Assembly: GCF_026790065.1 (NCBI RefSeq)
Contig: NZ_JALAMO010000007.1
Location: 246,829-310,828 of the forward strand
Direction of reading: 5' to 3'
DNA from: Bacillus sp. N13C7
Lineage (GTDB): Bacteria; Bacillota; Bacilli; Bacillales; Bacillaceae
Length of the DNA: 64,000 nucleotides
In this document: positions 1 through 8,508 of the stretch, in pieces
Layout: every line of letters starts with the position of its first letter
How positions within the stretch are numbered: the stretch's first letter is position 1
The notes under the pieces: generated by a model
Seen by the model: only the letters and a program-made list of their open reading frames with translations
What the model was told of the DNA's origin: nothing
Databases searched by the model: none
Translations under genes and position numbers: made by a program

Positions 1-801
1 ACTATCCTCAGGTAATTCAGCAGATTGCTTCATAACAGGATGAAGTTTGACTGCAAGTAAATAGTCTCCGTTTAAATCATGCTGCAGCTGTTTTTCTGAA
101 AACGGCAGCGAAAAGCTTTCAAACTGATGATCCCTAAAGGTCGGACAATACAGAATGATTTTTTTCTCTGCCGGCAGTTGATATTTGTTTTTAAGGTCAT
201 TGCTGTTTTCCCGCGCCTCATAGTAAGCATCCGTTAAAGGTACACCAAACCGAAGAAATTTATCACCTTTTATATCGAAAAATTCCTTGAATATCTCAGC
301 CATATGTTCAGAACCGACGACAATCCGGTCAAATGAAGAATACACTTTGCGAAAGCGTCTTACGTCAGCCCGTGAACGATTCTGTGTGTTGATATCCTTT
401 AACCCAAATCGCTTAAACGCTCCATTCGCATGCCAAACCTGGATACACTCGATATCAGGCCTACTGGTCAAAACGGTTGTCAAAACAAAATAGTTATCAA
501 CAATCACAGCTTTGCTGCTCAGCATAGAAAAGACCGCTTTATATATATGAAGCGGGTGTTTTTCGTTAATCACTGAAACAGTAAGCTCAGGAAATTCTGT
601 TTCCAGCGATTTGGCATGCTGGGTAAGAAGCACATGAATGGGAAATGAATAGTGCCCCTTCTGATATTCCTTTAATATTGCCCGGGCATTATCAGGAAAA
701 GAAACAAGAAGGGTCACTTGCCTTCCAGGTTTGACCCAAAACAGCAATGTGCCAATGACTTTGACAAACAAATAATAAAAAAACGCAATCCAGGATTTCA
801 A
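1..801 (-). CDS. tarB: Teichoic acid linkage-unit glycerophosphotransferase TarB/TagB, 3' end beyond window
   Basis: Adds the first glycerol phosphate from CDP-glycerol to the ManNAc-GlcNAc-PP-undecaprenol made by TagO and TarA, at the inner membrane face. Reading the minus strand from a TTG at 801 gives 267 codons with no stop before base 1, so the C-terminus with the second catalytic motif is outside the window. The start MKSWIAFFYYLF is a membrane-anchoring hydrophobic segment; then come VTLLVSFPDNARAI, IQVWHANGAFKRFG (the conserved histidine of the CDP-glycerol glycerophosphotransferase family) and ILYCPTFRDH. No ATG is in frame and the ribosome site before the TTG is weak, so the start is less sure than the frame. 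It follows tarA in the same operon. The sequence looks like the W23 form from memory rather than 168 TagB. Confidence 0.85.
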   Translation of the reverse strand, partial: MKSWIAFFYYLFVKVIGTLLFWVKPGRQVTLLVSFPDNARAILKEYQKGHYSFPIHVLLTQHAKSLETEFPELTVSVINEKHPLHIYKAVFSMLSSKAVIVDNYFVLTTVLTSRPDIECIQVWHANGAFKRFGLKDINTQNRSRADVRRFRKVYSSFDRIVVGSEHMAEIFKEFFDIKGDKFLRFGVPLTDAYYEARENSNDLKNKYQLPAEKKIILYCPTFRDHQFESFSLPFSEKQLQHDLNGDYLLAVKLHPVMKQSAELPEDS

Positions 802-896
802 TCTGTCATCAGCTCAAATTGGCTGTCACAGATTGTCCGCAGGCACAGCGAAAGATTCTTACATTTCATTACATACCATAGCTCCTTTAAGGCCGA

Positions 897-1670
897 TTAC
901 AGATGGCGTGATTGATCTTTGACCTGTCCTGTATATTGCGGCTTTGCTGAAGCCCGTTCATATTTCAGCACAGCTGTAACATACTTAGGAATGCTCAGCA
1001 TTCTTCTCCAGCGCGCAGGATTTGTGATCAGCCTGTACATCCATTCAAGGTGAAAACGGATAAAGAATGAGGGCGCTCTCTTTACATTGCCGCTAAACAC
1101 ATCAAAGCTTCCGCCCAGCCCTACAGCTACAGCCTGAGGGAATAAATGGCGGTATTTATGGATAAAGAACTCCTGATTAGGATAGCCTAAAGCGACAAAT
1201 ACCATATCAGGATTCGAGGCCGCAATTTTGTCCGCCACCTCACGCTGATCTTTCACATAGCCGTCAGAATATCCGGCAATTTCAATTCCTGGAAAATCAC
1301 GTTTAACTCGCTCAATTGTTTCCGCAATCACATGCTTAGCTGCACCGTAAAAGAAAACCCGTTTTTTCTTTTGATTGGCTTTCTCAAGCAGAGACGTAAA
1401 CAAATCATAACCGGCCATTCTGGATTGAAGAGGTTTTCCAATCATTTTGGAAACCATCACAACACCAATGCCATCCGGCAAAATGAAGTCAGCAGAAGAA
1501 AGAACCGCTCCATAACGCTGATTCTGCATCGCCTCAAATCCAATTTCAGGATTCGCTGTTACGATGAACGCACCTCTATTCTGGTCCAAATATGACGTTT
1601 CTAAATGTGATACAAATGAAGTCAGTTCACCGTCTACAAAATCTAATTGATTAATGGGTTTCGTTTGCAT
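897..1670 (-). CDS. tarA: N-acetylmannosaminyltransferase TarA/TagA (WecG/TagA/CpsF family)
   Basis: Transfers ManNAc from UDP-ManNAc to GlcNAc-PP-undecaprenol, the committed step of wall teichoic acid synthesis. The 257-residue product is the usual length and shows the family core: NPEIGFEAM, FILPDGIGVV (with the likely catalytic Asp), RMAGYDLF, FFYGAAKHV, GYSDGYVKD, VALGYPNQE and GLGGSFDVFSG. The frame is open to 1691, but the ATG at 1670 is preceded by AAAAGGAGGG at normal spacing and gives the usual N-terminus MQTKPINQ. It is divergent from tarD, with shared regulatory DNA between. MnaA (19394) supplies its substrate UDP-ManNAc and TagO (37337) the lipid acceptor. The C-terminal basic region probably contacts the membrane. 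Confidence 0.93.
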   Translation of the reverse strand: MQTKPINQLDFVDGELTSFVSHLETSYLDQNRGAFIVTANPEIGFEAMQNQRYGAVLSSADFILPDGIGVVMVSKMIGKPLQSRMAGYDLFTSLLEKANQKKKRVFFYGAAKHVIAETIERVKRDFPGIEIAGYSDGYVKDQREVADKIAASNPDMVFVALGYPNQEFFIHKYRHLFPQAVAVGLGGSFDVFSGNVKRAPSFFIRFHLEWMYRLITNPARWRRMLSIPKYVTAVLKYERASAKPQYTGQVKDQSRHL

Positions 1671-2177
1671 CGTATCAACCCTCCTTTTCATCTATATGTC
1701 TATAAAAAACACGTGTCATTCGTATAGTTTGATTAAACGCTCTTTGCCTGAAAACATTTTACTCTATCTTACCACAAAAATCTTTAGGAACTTTTAACAT
1801 TCACATTACAATTCCTTCACGTTTTGACGATGAATTAATATGAGGAGGGCGTACAGAATAAATGACGCAGCAGAAAGAAAATCGTTTCACTTAAAAATGC
1901 GACAAAAGAATCGATTTTTCCCAAAAAGAAAACTTGTTATAATGGGTAGGGATGAGACATTAGGCCTGCAAAATTTATACATCAATACAACGTAGATACC
2001 AAAAAATGCTGATGATTGACATTTTTAAAGAGCCTTAACTTTTATAGGAACTTATGCTATTATTGTTCATTATTAATGGTACGTAAAAAATATGTCGAAA
2101 TGATAAACAATCTGTTAAGATTTTTGGTTTTTTTCTGGTACTCTCAGTTGAAAACGGTTGGAAGGTGATGTTATCTA
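1671..2177. promoter_or_regulatory. Divergent tarA-tarD control region
   Basis: About 500 bases without a gene separate the divergent tarA and tarD operons. Towards tarD there is an extended -10, TG-N-TATAAT (1935-1943), and nearer the gene TTAACT-N17-TATTAT (2035-2063). Towards tarA a TAAGAT -10-like hexamer lies at 1771-1766. TTAACA, TTACA and TTCAC elements at about 1794-1820 with roughly 11-base periodicity resemble a PhoP box; PhoP controls tagAB/tagDEF in 168. None of this is proven by the sequence alone. Confidence 0.4.
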
Positions 2178-2567
2178 ATGAAGAAAGTGATAACGTACGG
2201 AACATTTGATTTATTTCACTACGGACATATGAAGCTGCTGGAAAGGGCAAAAAATCTGGGTGATTACTTAATCGTAGGATTGTCTACAGATGAATTTAAT
2301 CTTCAAAAACAAAAAAAATCGCATCATTCTTATGAACATCGAAAATTCATGCTAGAAACAATCGATTTTGTTAATGAAGTCATTCCCGAAAAAAACTGGG
2401 AACAAAAAATCTCAGATATTAAAAAGTACAATATAGATACATTCGTCATCGGTGATGACTGGAAAGGGAAATTTGATTTCTTAAAGGAATATTGTGAGGT
2501 CATTTACCTTCCAAGAACAGAAGGCATTTCAACTACCCAAATCAAAAAAGACATGGCTAGTTTATAG
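2178..2567 (+). CDS. tarD: Glycerol-3-phosphate cytidylyltransferase TarD/TagD
   Basis: Makes CDP-glycerol from CTP and sn-glycerol 3-phosphate, the donor for TarB, TarF and perhaps the phosphotransferase at 8501. The 129-residue product has the cytidylyltransferase signature: TYGTFDLFHYGHMKLL (the HxGH motif here is HYGH), the RTEGISTTQIKK motif near the C-terminus, and KKSHHSYEHRK. The first His-x-x-His pair is HYGH where, from memory, 168 has HWGH. The ATG at 2178 is preceded by GGAAGGTGATG. A weak terminator follows, so flow into tarF may be partial. Confidence 0.95.
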   Translation: MKKVITYGTFDLFHYGHMKLLERAKNLGDYLIVGLSTDEFNLQKQKKSHHSYEHRKFMLETIDFVNEVIPEKNWEQKISDIKKYNIDTFVIGDDWKGKFDFLKEYCEVIYLPRTEGISTTQIKKDMASL

Positions 2568-2589
2568 AAGTACTAACTAAAAGAGGCTT

Positions 2590-2616
2590 GAAGTAAATTC
2601 AGTTGCTTCTTTTTTT
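2590..2616 (+). terminator. Possible intrinsic (attenuating) terminator between tarD and tarF
   Basis: GAAGTAA (2590-2596) pairs with TTGCTTC (2603-2609), including one G-U pair, with a six-base loop and seven T residues after it. It sits inside what should be one operon and may reduce tarF transcription relative to tarD. The stem is short. Confidence 0.45.
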
Positions 2617-2667
2617 CTTGTTTGCTGAGATAAGTATTTAATTGTTCGAACATTTAAGGAGTCTAAG

Positions 2668-3852
2668 ATGAAATCAAAGATTTTAATGAAATATAGAAGT
2701 CTATTGGTCAGAGTATACTCAATTGCTTTTAGAATAATTGGGCTTTTGCCCAGGAATGAAAAATTAATCATCTTCGAAAGCTATTCCGGCAAACAATTCA
2801 GCTGTAATCCACGAGCAATTTTTGAGTATCTTGAGGAAAATAAAGATAAATATGATTACCGATTAATCTGGAGTATAGATAAAAGAAACAAAGATTTATT
2901 TGATAATTTAGATGTGAAATATTTAAAAAGATTCTCTCTCAAATGGCTATGGTATATGGCTACAGCGAAATATTGGATAACAAACAGCCGCTTGCCGTTA
3001 TGGATCCCAAAACCGAGAAAAACCACATATGTGCAGACTTGGCACGGAACTCCCCTAAAAAAACTTGCAAATGACATGGACGAAGTACATATGCCCGGCA
3101 CGACGACTGAACAATATAAAAAAAACTTCCTGAAAGAAGCTAGTAAATGGGATTATCTCATTTCCCCTAACGCTTACTCTACGGAGATTTTTAGAAGTGC
3201 TTTTCAGTTTAAAAAAGAAATTATTGAATCTGGTTATCCGAGAAACGATTTATTATATGCAGAAAATAGAGACGATATTAGTAAAAGGATTAAAAGAAAA
3301 CTAAATATTGACGATAATAAAAAAATCATTTTGTATGCACCTACATGGAGAGACAATGAATTTTATGGTGTGGGAAAGTATAAATTTGACTTACAACTTG
3401 ACTTAGAAGAATTACAAAAAGAATTTGAAGATTCTGCTGTTTTTTTATTAAGGATGCATTATTTAGTGCGAGAAAACTTTAATTTGCAAAAATATCATCA
3501 TTTCATTAAAGATGTTTCTTCGTATCAGGATATCAGAGATTTGTACTTGATAAGTGACATATTAATTACTGATTATTCATCAGTTTTCTTTGATTTTGGC
3601 AATCTAAAAAAACCTATCATTTTTTATACCTATGATTTAGAACTGTATAGAGATAAATTAAGAGGCTTTTATTTCGATTTTGAGCAAAATGCTCCAGGTG
3701 AAATTGTAGTAAATAAAAAAGAACTTTATTTGAAATTGAAAAATATTATTCAAATGGGCTTTATACCAAATAAATACAATCAATTTTATAATGAATTTTG
3801 CTCTATTGAAGATGGTTTTGCTGCTAAAAGAGTAATTGAAAGGATTTTTTAG
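2668..3852 (+). CDS. tarF: Short CDP-glycerol glycerophosphotransferase, TarF-like
   Basis: Predicted to add glycerol phosphate from CDP-glycerol to the linkage unit on undecaprenol. At 394 residues it matches the TarF/TarB size class, not the roughly 746-residue polymerase TagF of strain 168. The catalytic family motifs are present: TWHGTPLK (His126), ILYAPTWRD (222-229), LLRMHYLVRE (His264) and ITDYSSVFFDF (300-310). The first 25 residues are hydrophobic and basic and probably a membrane anchor. The ATG is preceded by AAGGAG. In W23, TarF primes the chain before ribitol phosphate is added; the similar size and place suggest the same role. Codon use is AT-rich like the genes after it. It could instead be a short polymerase, which the sequence cannot decide. 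Confidence 0.85.
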   Translation: MKSKILMKYRSLLVRVYSIAFRIIGLLPRNEKLIIFESYSGKQFSCNPRAIFEYLEENKDKYDYRLIWSIDKRNKDLFDNLDVKYLKRFSLKWLWYMATAKYWITNSRLPLWIPKPRKTTYVQTWHGTPLKKLANDMDEVHMPGTTTEQYKKNFLKEASKWDYLISPNAYSTEIFRSAFQFKKEIIESGYPRNDLLYAENRDDISKRIKRKLNIDDNKKIILYAPTWRDNEFYGVGKYKFDLQLDLEELQKEFEDSAVFLLRMHYLVRENFNLQKYHHFIKDVSSYQDIRDLYLISDILITDYSSVFFDFGNLKKPIIFYTYDLELYRDKLRGFYFDFEQNAPGEIVVNKKELYLKLKNIIQMGFIPNKYNQFYNEFCSIEDGFAAKRVIERIF

Positions 3853-5236
3853 AGTCAGGAAGGAGGTTAGTATTATATTCTCATTAATTATTCCAGTTTA
3901 TAATGCGGAAAAGTACTTATTAGAGACGATAAATAGTGTCATTAACCAAACGCTTGATTTTGAAAAATATGTTCAAGTCATTTTAATTGATGATGGTAGC
4001 ACAGATGATAGTAAAAAAATTTGCGAAGAACTGCAAAAAAAGTACCCAAACAATATAAATTATAAAAGGATAAATAATACTGGGCCATCTGCAGCGAGAA
4101 ATATGGGACTGAAACTAGTCAATGAAACATCTGAATATATTGGATTTCTTGACTCTGATGACAAAATATCTCTTGAGGCCCTCTATCAAGTAAAATCTTT
4201 TTTTGAGGCAATGGGAAGTAAGGTAAACATTGCAGTCTTACCGATACATTATTTTGGTTGTAGAGAAGGCGAACATAAATTGAATTATCGCTTTCTTAAA
4301 GGAAATAGGGTAGTTAACATTTTGAATGAATATGACGCTCCTCAATACTTTATAGGGGGAAGTTTTTTTAAAAAATCTCTTCTGCAAAAATATGGTTCAA
4401 AATTCAATGAAGATTTGGACTTTTGGGAAGACGCCCTTTTTATGAATAAATTGATATTAAACGAGTCTTGTTACGGGGTTGTAGCAAACGGAAAGTATTT
4501 TTACAGAAAAAGGTTCGAAAGCAATTCGTTAGTTGATACTTCTTGGTCATCAAAAAAACGTTATACAGATTTTTTGAAAAATTCTTATTCAGTTTTATTT
4601 GAATGGTCTAAAGAAATTTATGGTGAGATACTTCCTTATGTACAATATTTAACTGCTTATCATATTAAACTATATTTATACCCTAAAAATAGAGATCAAG
4701 CTACAGATATTTTGAATACTAAGGAATTTAATCAATTTATTCTTGAGTTTAAATATATTTTAAGTGAAATAGAATCTAAATATATTCTGTGTCAAAACAT
4801 GAATAGTTACTATAAAGAGCTAATGTTAGAGTTTAAGAATGAGAAATATTTATATGCTCACGGTGTTGAAAAGCTAAAAAAGAAAAATATCACTATAAAT
4901 GATGTTAAATATAAAGGATACTTTTTAGTTTTAAAAGGCCATTTTATTAATGAACTTTATGAGATGAAAAAAGATGACAGAATTTATCTAAAATATTTTA
5001 ATAAAAAAATATATGCCAAACAAATACAATTAGATGAAAAAATAATTATATGGGGCCATAAAGTTAGAGATTATAAATATGCAGGTTTTAGTTTAAAACT
5101 TCCCATTTGGATTTTAAAATTTTCAATCGGATTAGAGGGAGATAATTTTTCAGTAGTACTCAATGAAGTTAATTTATTAAAAACTCTTCATAAAAAACTA
5201 TTATGTATGAATAGTTTAATTGGAAAGGCGAAATGA
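3836..5236 (+). CDS. Family 2 glycosyltransferase with long C-terminal region, teichoic acid cluster
   Basis: A GT-A fold sugar transferase of unknown donor and acceptor. Visible: FSLIIPVYNAEKYL near the N-terminus, LIDDGSTDDS (50-59) for nucleotide binding, GPSAARNMG (83-91), the metal-binding FLDSDDK (104-110), and a late WEDALFM motif resembling the catalytic base region. Residues after about 290 form a lysine- and tyrosine-rich tail I cannot assign. The length (466 or less) is close to GgaA (about 446) of 168. The TTG at 3836 overlaps tarF by 17 bases and has a poor ribosome site, whereas a strong AAGGAGG (3860-3866) lies just before ATT (3872) and ATA (3875), so the real start may be one of those rare codons. 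First of four very AT-rich genes. Confidence 0.8.
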   Translation: MKGFFRVRKEVSIIFSLIIPVYNAEKYLLETINSVINQTLDFEKYVQVILIDDGSTDDSKKICEELQKKYPNNINYKRINNTGPSAARNMGLKLVNETSEYIGFLDSDDKISLEALYQVKSFFEAMGSKVNIAVLPIHYFGCREGEHKLNYRFLKGNRVVNILNEYDAPQYFIGGSFFKKSLLQKYGSKFNEDLDFWEDALFMNKLILNESCYGVVANGKYFYRKRFESNSLVDTSWSSKKRYTDFLKNSYSVLFEWSKEIYGEILPYVQYLTAYHIKLYLYPKNRDQATDILNTKEFNQFILEFKYILSEIESKYILCQNMNSYYKELMLEFKNEKYLYAHGVEKLKKKNITINDVKYKGYFLVLKGHFINELYEMKKDDRIYLKYFNKKIYAKQIQLDEKIIIWGHKVRDYKYAGFSLKLPIWILKFSIGLEGDNFSVVLNEVNLLKTLHKKLLCMNSLIGKAK

Positions 5237-5237
5237 C

Positions 5238-7313
5238 ATGAGTATATTAGATGTAAAATATGATGAGATAAAGGGAAGTTTGAAGATACTTTGCGAATTT
5301 AGTAAAGATGAAAATTTCCATGCTTTTTACTTAGAAAAAAAAGTAAATCACCGAGATACAGAGCTTCTTGAAAGAATAAGAATTGAATATGAAGAAATCA
5401 ATAGTACCTCACTATGGTTAAACGTTGATCTTAACATAATTTTCACTTCCTGTAATATAAGCGAAAGTTTCTGGTCAGTATATATGATGACATCATCGGG
5501 GAAGAAATTATTAAAATTTGATCATGGCGAAAAAACTACTTTTCCCTATTTTATACCTCATCAATATTCTATATACAAAGTTAGACCTTATATTGCAAAA
5601 GATTGTTCTTTAGCATTCTTTATAAGGCCCATTGATTTTATACCGGTTTTAAATGAATTTAAACAAGACGTAAATAATCAATTTCGATTAAATATTGAAT
5701 GTGTGGGAGCTGACTACAAAAGCCTTTTGAATAGTCAATTTTCGTTATCTCTTTTAAGACGGGATCAACCTGATTTATATTTCTACTCAGATGAGATAAA
5801 TATAGCAAAAGATGATAATTCATCGGAAAATTTACATTTCTGTATACCAGAAGATTTATTAATAAATAATGATTTGTACGATGTATTTTTAAAAGCAGAA
5901 GTGCCCTTAAATAATGATAATGAATTATTATCCAATCAAAAAGAAGTATATTTAAAAGTTAATATAGAGAAAACTATAATAGGAGTACTCCAAGAAAATA
6001 ATTATCCTATAAATGAGTTTTACTCTTTAAAGGCAAGTGAAAATGCTTTAAATCAACTTTCTTTTCAAACAGTCAAAAAACTTTCTGCAAATATTAGTAA
6101 AGTTGATAACGATGAGGACGAGCAGAAATTTACATTGGAAATAAAAGGAGTAAATCTGTTTGTAGACACTCATTCCCAGCTGTTTTTTGTGCTGAAGAGA
6201 AGAAGAAAACTTGGAAAAGAAGTTGAATATTATGACGAGATTGCACTTCCATTAGAATTTAATGAGAGTCATTTTACAGCAAAAATATTAAAATCAACTA
6301 CTTTTTCTGAGTCTATTCTTAAAGGAAATGAAGTCTGGGATGCTTTTATTCGCATAAATAAAGAAAATTACTTTATAGAAAGCGAAGTTAGCGTAAATAA
6401 AGAAACAACTTATTCATTTAATTACTTTAAAACAAACTCAAAGCATTTAATAAATTCAGATGCTAAATTTTTTGTAAACGGAAAATCTAATCTATCTCTT
6501 TTTATTTCAGACCGACAAACAGTAGGAACTAAACCGATCAGAATTGCTGTAATGGGCACTTGCTTCAGTAGAAACCCTTTTAACTCCAGAGATTATTTCA
6601 ATCCTGGATATAAGAAGATTTATGAGTGTGTTTATACTCAATTCCACTCTTCAATAGTGAGCTTGGTTTCTGAGCCAACCCCTTTTACTCGTGATGATTT
6701 TAAAGATATAAAAGAGCAAGATATCAACTTTGTTGAAACAGATTTCAAAAAAGATTTTTTTGAAAAACTTAAAAATTCACAGCCGGATTATCTCATTATT
6801 GACCTATACTCGGACGCTGCAAAATCACTTATTCAGTTTAGCGAACAACAATTTGTCAGTGCAAGTTTTATTATAGAACAAAGCCAGTTTTTTAAGAATT
6901 TAAGAAATGTAACTATTATTAACCATACTAATAACAAAAAATATTTTGAAATATACAAAAAATCCCTTGATAACTTTATCAACAAATTGACAGAGGTCAT
7001 ACCCGCATCAAAAATCATTTTAAACAAAGGTCGTTTTACGAGTAAATATAAAGATAGTAATGGGGAAATTAAACCTTTTGGAGATCAGGATTTAATTAAT
7101 AGGAATAATTATTTTTGGGACAAAGTTGATAATTATTTTGAATATAAGCTACCTAGCGTTAAAGCTATTGACTTGACAAATACACCATTTATTGGTGATG
7201 AGAGATATCCTTTCGGAAAATCATTCTCTCATTACGAATCAGCATATTATAAAAAATTTATGGATCGTTTAAATTCGATAGTACTTGAAGATATACAAAC
7301 AGAACTAAGGTGA
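5238..7313 (+). CDS. Two-part protein: beta-rich N-terminus and SGNH/DUF6270-like C-terminal domain
   Basis: Function unknown. The C-terminal third (about 435-691) starts IRIAVMGTCFSRNPF (GTCFSR at 440-445), then has YLIIDLYSD and ends with a KSFSHYES segment (His665). A GxCxSR start and a late His fit the DUF6270 group of SGNH/GDSL hydrolase-like proteins, some of which sit in polysaccharide loci, but assigning this fold is inference. Residues 1-430 have no signal peptide or membrane helix and show alternating hydrophobic patterns suggestive of repeated beta domains, like the tails of TarS-type enzymes. The ATG at 5238 follows GAAAGGCG and begins one base after the previous stop, so the genes are co-translated. 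Possible jobs: acyl transfer to or removal from a teichoic acid sugar, or a scaffold for its neighbours. Confidence 0.6.
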   Translation: MSILDVKYDEIKGSLKILCEFSKDENFHAFYLEKKVNHRDTELLERIRIEYEEINSTSLWLNVDLNIIFTSCNISESFWSVYMMTSSGKKLLKFDHGEKTTFPYFIPHQYSIYKVRPYIAKDCSLAFFIRPIDFIPVLNEFKQDVNNQFRLNIECVGADYKSLLNSQFSLSLLRRDQPDLYFYSDEINIAKDDNSSENLHFCIPEDLLINNDLYDVFLKAEVPLNNDNELLSNQKEVYLKVNIEKTIIGVLQENNYPINEFYSLKASENALNQLSFQTVKKLSANISKVDNDEDEQKFTLEIKGVNLFVDTHSQLFFVLKRRRKLGKEVEYYDEIALPLEFNESHFTAKILKSTTFSESILKGNEVWDAFIRINKENYFIESEVSVNKETTYSFNYFKTNSKHLINSDAKFFVNGKSNLSLFISDRQTVGTKPIRIAVMGTCFSRNPFNSRDYFNPGYKKIYECVYTQFHSSIVSLVSEPTPFTRDDFKDIKEQDINFVETDFKKDFFEKLKNSQPDYLIIDLYSDAAKSLIQFSEQQFVSASFIIEQSQFFKNLRNVTIINHTNNKKYFEIYKKSLDNFINKLTEVIPASKIILNKGRFTSKYKDSNGEIKPFGDQDLINRNNYFWDKVDNYFEYKLPSVKAIDLTNTPFIGDERYPFGKSFSHYESAYYKKFMDRLNSIVLEDIQTELR

Positions 7314-7344
7314 TTATAAATCATTATAATAAGGAGAAATTAAG

Positions 7345-8508
7345 TTGAAACATCCATTAATCAGTGTAGTCTTACCTGTTTATAATGTGGAAGCCTATGT
7401 AGAAGAATGTCTTCAATCTATAATTGGCCAAACATTGGGTTTTGAGAAAATTGAAGTTATTTTAGTCAATGATTGTTCAACGGATGGCACAGCGGCTATT
7501 CTAGATCGATATGCCGAGCAGTTTATAAACATTAGAGTAATACATTTGGAACAAAACTGCGGAGCACCTGGAAAACCAAGAAATATTGGAATTAATAAAG
7601 CTAAAGGTGAATATATTATATTTTTAGATCCTGATGATTACATTCCAAAAGATGCTTATGAAAAATTATATAAGGTCATGGAAAAAAACAAATCAGATTT
7701 CGTTATGGGCAAAATGCTAAGCTTTAATGATGAAACTGGAAATACACATGAACATATAACATTTAAAAATTATTTTATGCATAAGCATTATAATAATGTA
7801 AATATTGAAACTGTTCCATTTTTCCTTCAAGTAAAAACAGCTGTCTACTTAAAATTAGTAAAAACAAGTTTTTTAAAAAAACATAATATTTTATTTCCAG
7901 AGGGTATGAGAAATGGGGAAGATAAAATTTATGATATGGCTCTCTTCACAAAAGCCGAAAAGTTCAGTTATATACCTGAGTATATTTATTATTATAGGAC
8001 AAGAAATGATGCAAACAATCTATCGTTGACACAGCAAAATATTAAAAATACCCTAAAAAATGATGTAACTGCTGCATTAAAAATAAAAGAATTTTTAAAT
8101 GAAGAAGAATACTTTTATTTTCAAATAAATGCTTTTAGGTCTCTATTGTGGAAAATTTGTGATCCTGATTTCAACAACATGTCTGTAACTGAGAGGCTTG
8201 AGATATTTGAAATGATTAGACCTGTTGTACAAGGATTTAACCCTGATATTACCGGAAAATATTTTTCTATTGAGAAACCTTTACTTAGTTTGATTGAAAA
8301 AAATTTCTTACTAGAAGCTTTAGAATACAATTCTATGATCGTCTCAAGAAGATGGTGGTACAATACAGGAATAGAATTGCAAAAAATGTTTAAGCGGCAG
8401 CAAGCCATCAAAAACTCACTATCTTGGAGAATAACTAAAATCTTCAGAAGTAAAATAAAAGCAACTAAGTTGAAATATAAAATTAAGGAGAAATTGGTTA
8501 GTGATTGA
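7345..8508 (+). CDS. Family 2 glycosyltransferase, teichoic acid cluster
   Basis: A 387-residue GT-A glycosyltransferase related to the catalytic part of the TarS and GgaB type enzymes. Motifs: ISVVLPVYNVEAYV (6-19), LVNDCSTDGT (40-49), NCGAPGKPRN (71-80), the metal site FLDPDDYI (93-100), and MRNGEDKIYDMALF with a likely catalytic acidic pair. The C-terminus carries NSLSWRITKIF, a short motif also found inside the next protein. Start TTG at 7345 follows AAGGAG with normal spacing. It overlaps the next gene by eight bases. Donor sugar cannot be read from sequence. AT-rich like its neighbours. Confidence 0.82.
   Translation: MKHPLISVVLPVYNVEAYVEECLQSIIGQTLGFEKIEVILVNDCSTDGTAAILDRYAEQFINIRVIHLEQNCGAPGKPRNIGINKAKGEYIIFLDPDDYIPKDAYEKLYKVMEKNKSDFVMGKMLSFNDETGNTHEHITFKNYFMHKHYNNVNIETVPFFLQVKTAVYLKLVKTSFLKKHNILFPEGMRNGEDKIYDMALFTKAEKFSYIPEYIYYYRTRNDANNLSLTQQNIKNTLKNDVTAALKIKEFLNEEEYFYFQINAFRSLLWKICDPDFNNMSVTERLEIFEMIRPVVQGFNPDITGKYFSIEKPLLSLIEKNFLLEALEYNSMIVSRRWWYNTGIELQKMFKRQQAIKNSLSWRITKIFRSKIKATKLKYKIKEKLVSD

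Noticed and set aside
287-915. Small plus-strand reading frames opposite tarB
   Set aside because: The minus strand carries a clear TarB protein through this stretch; the plus frames have no family features or ribosome sites.
2016-2021. TTGACA as -35 of a tarD promoter
   Set aside because: No acceptable -10 lies 16-18 bases downstream; TTAACT-N17-TATTAT and the extended -10 upstream are better.
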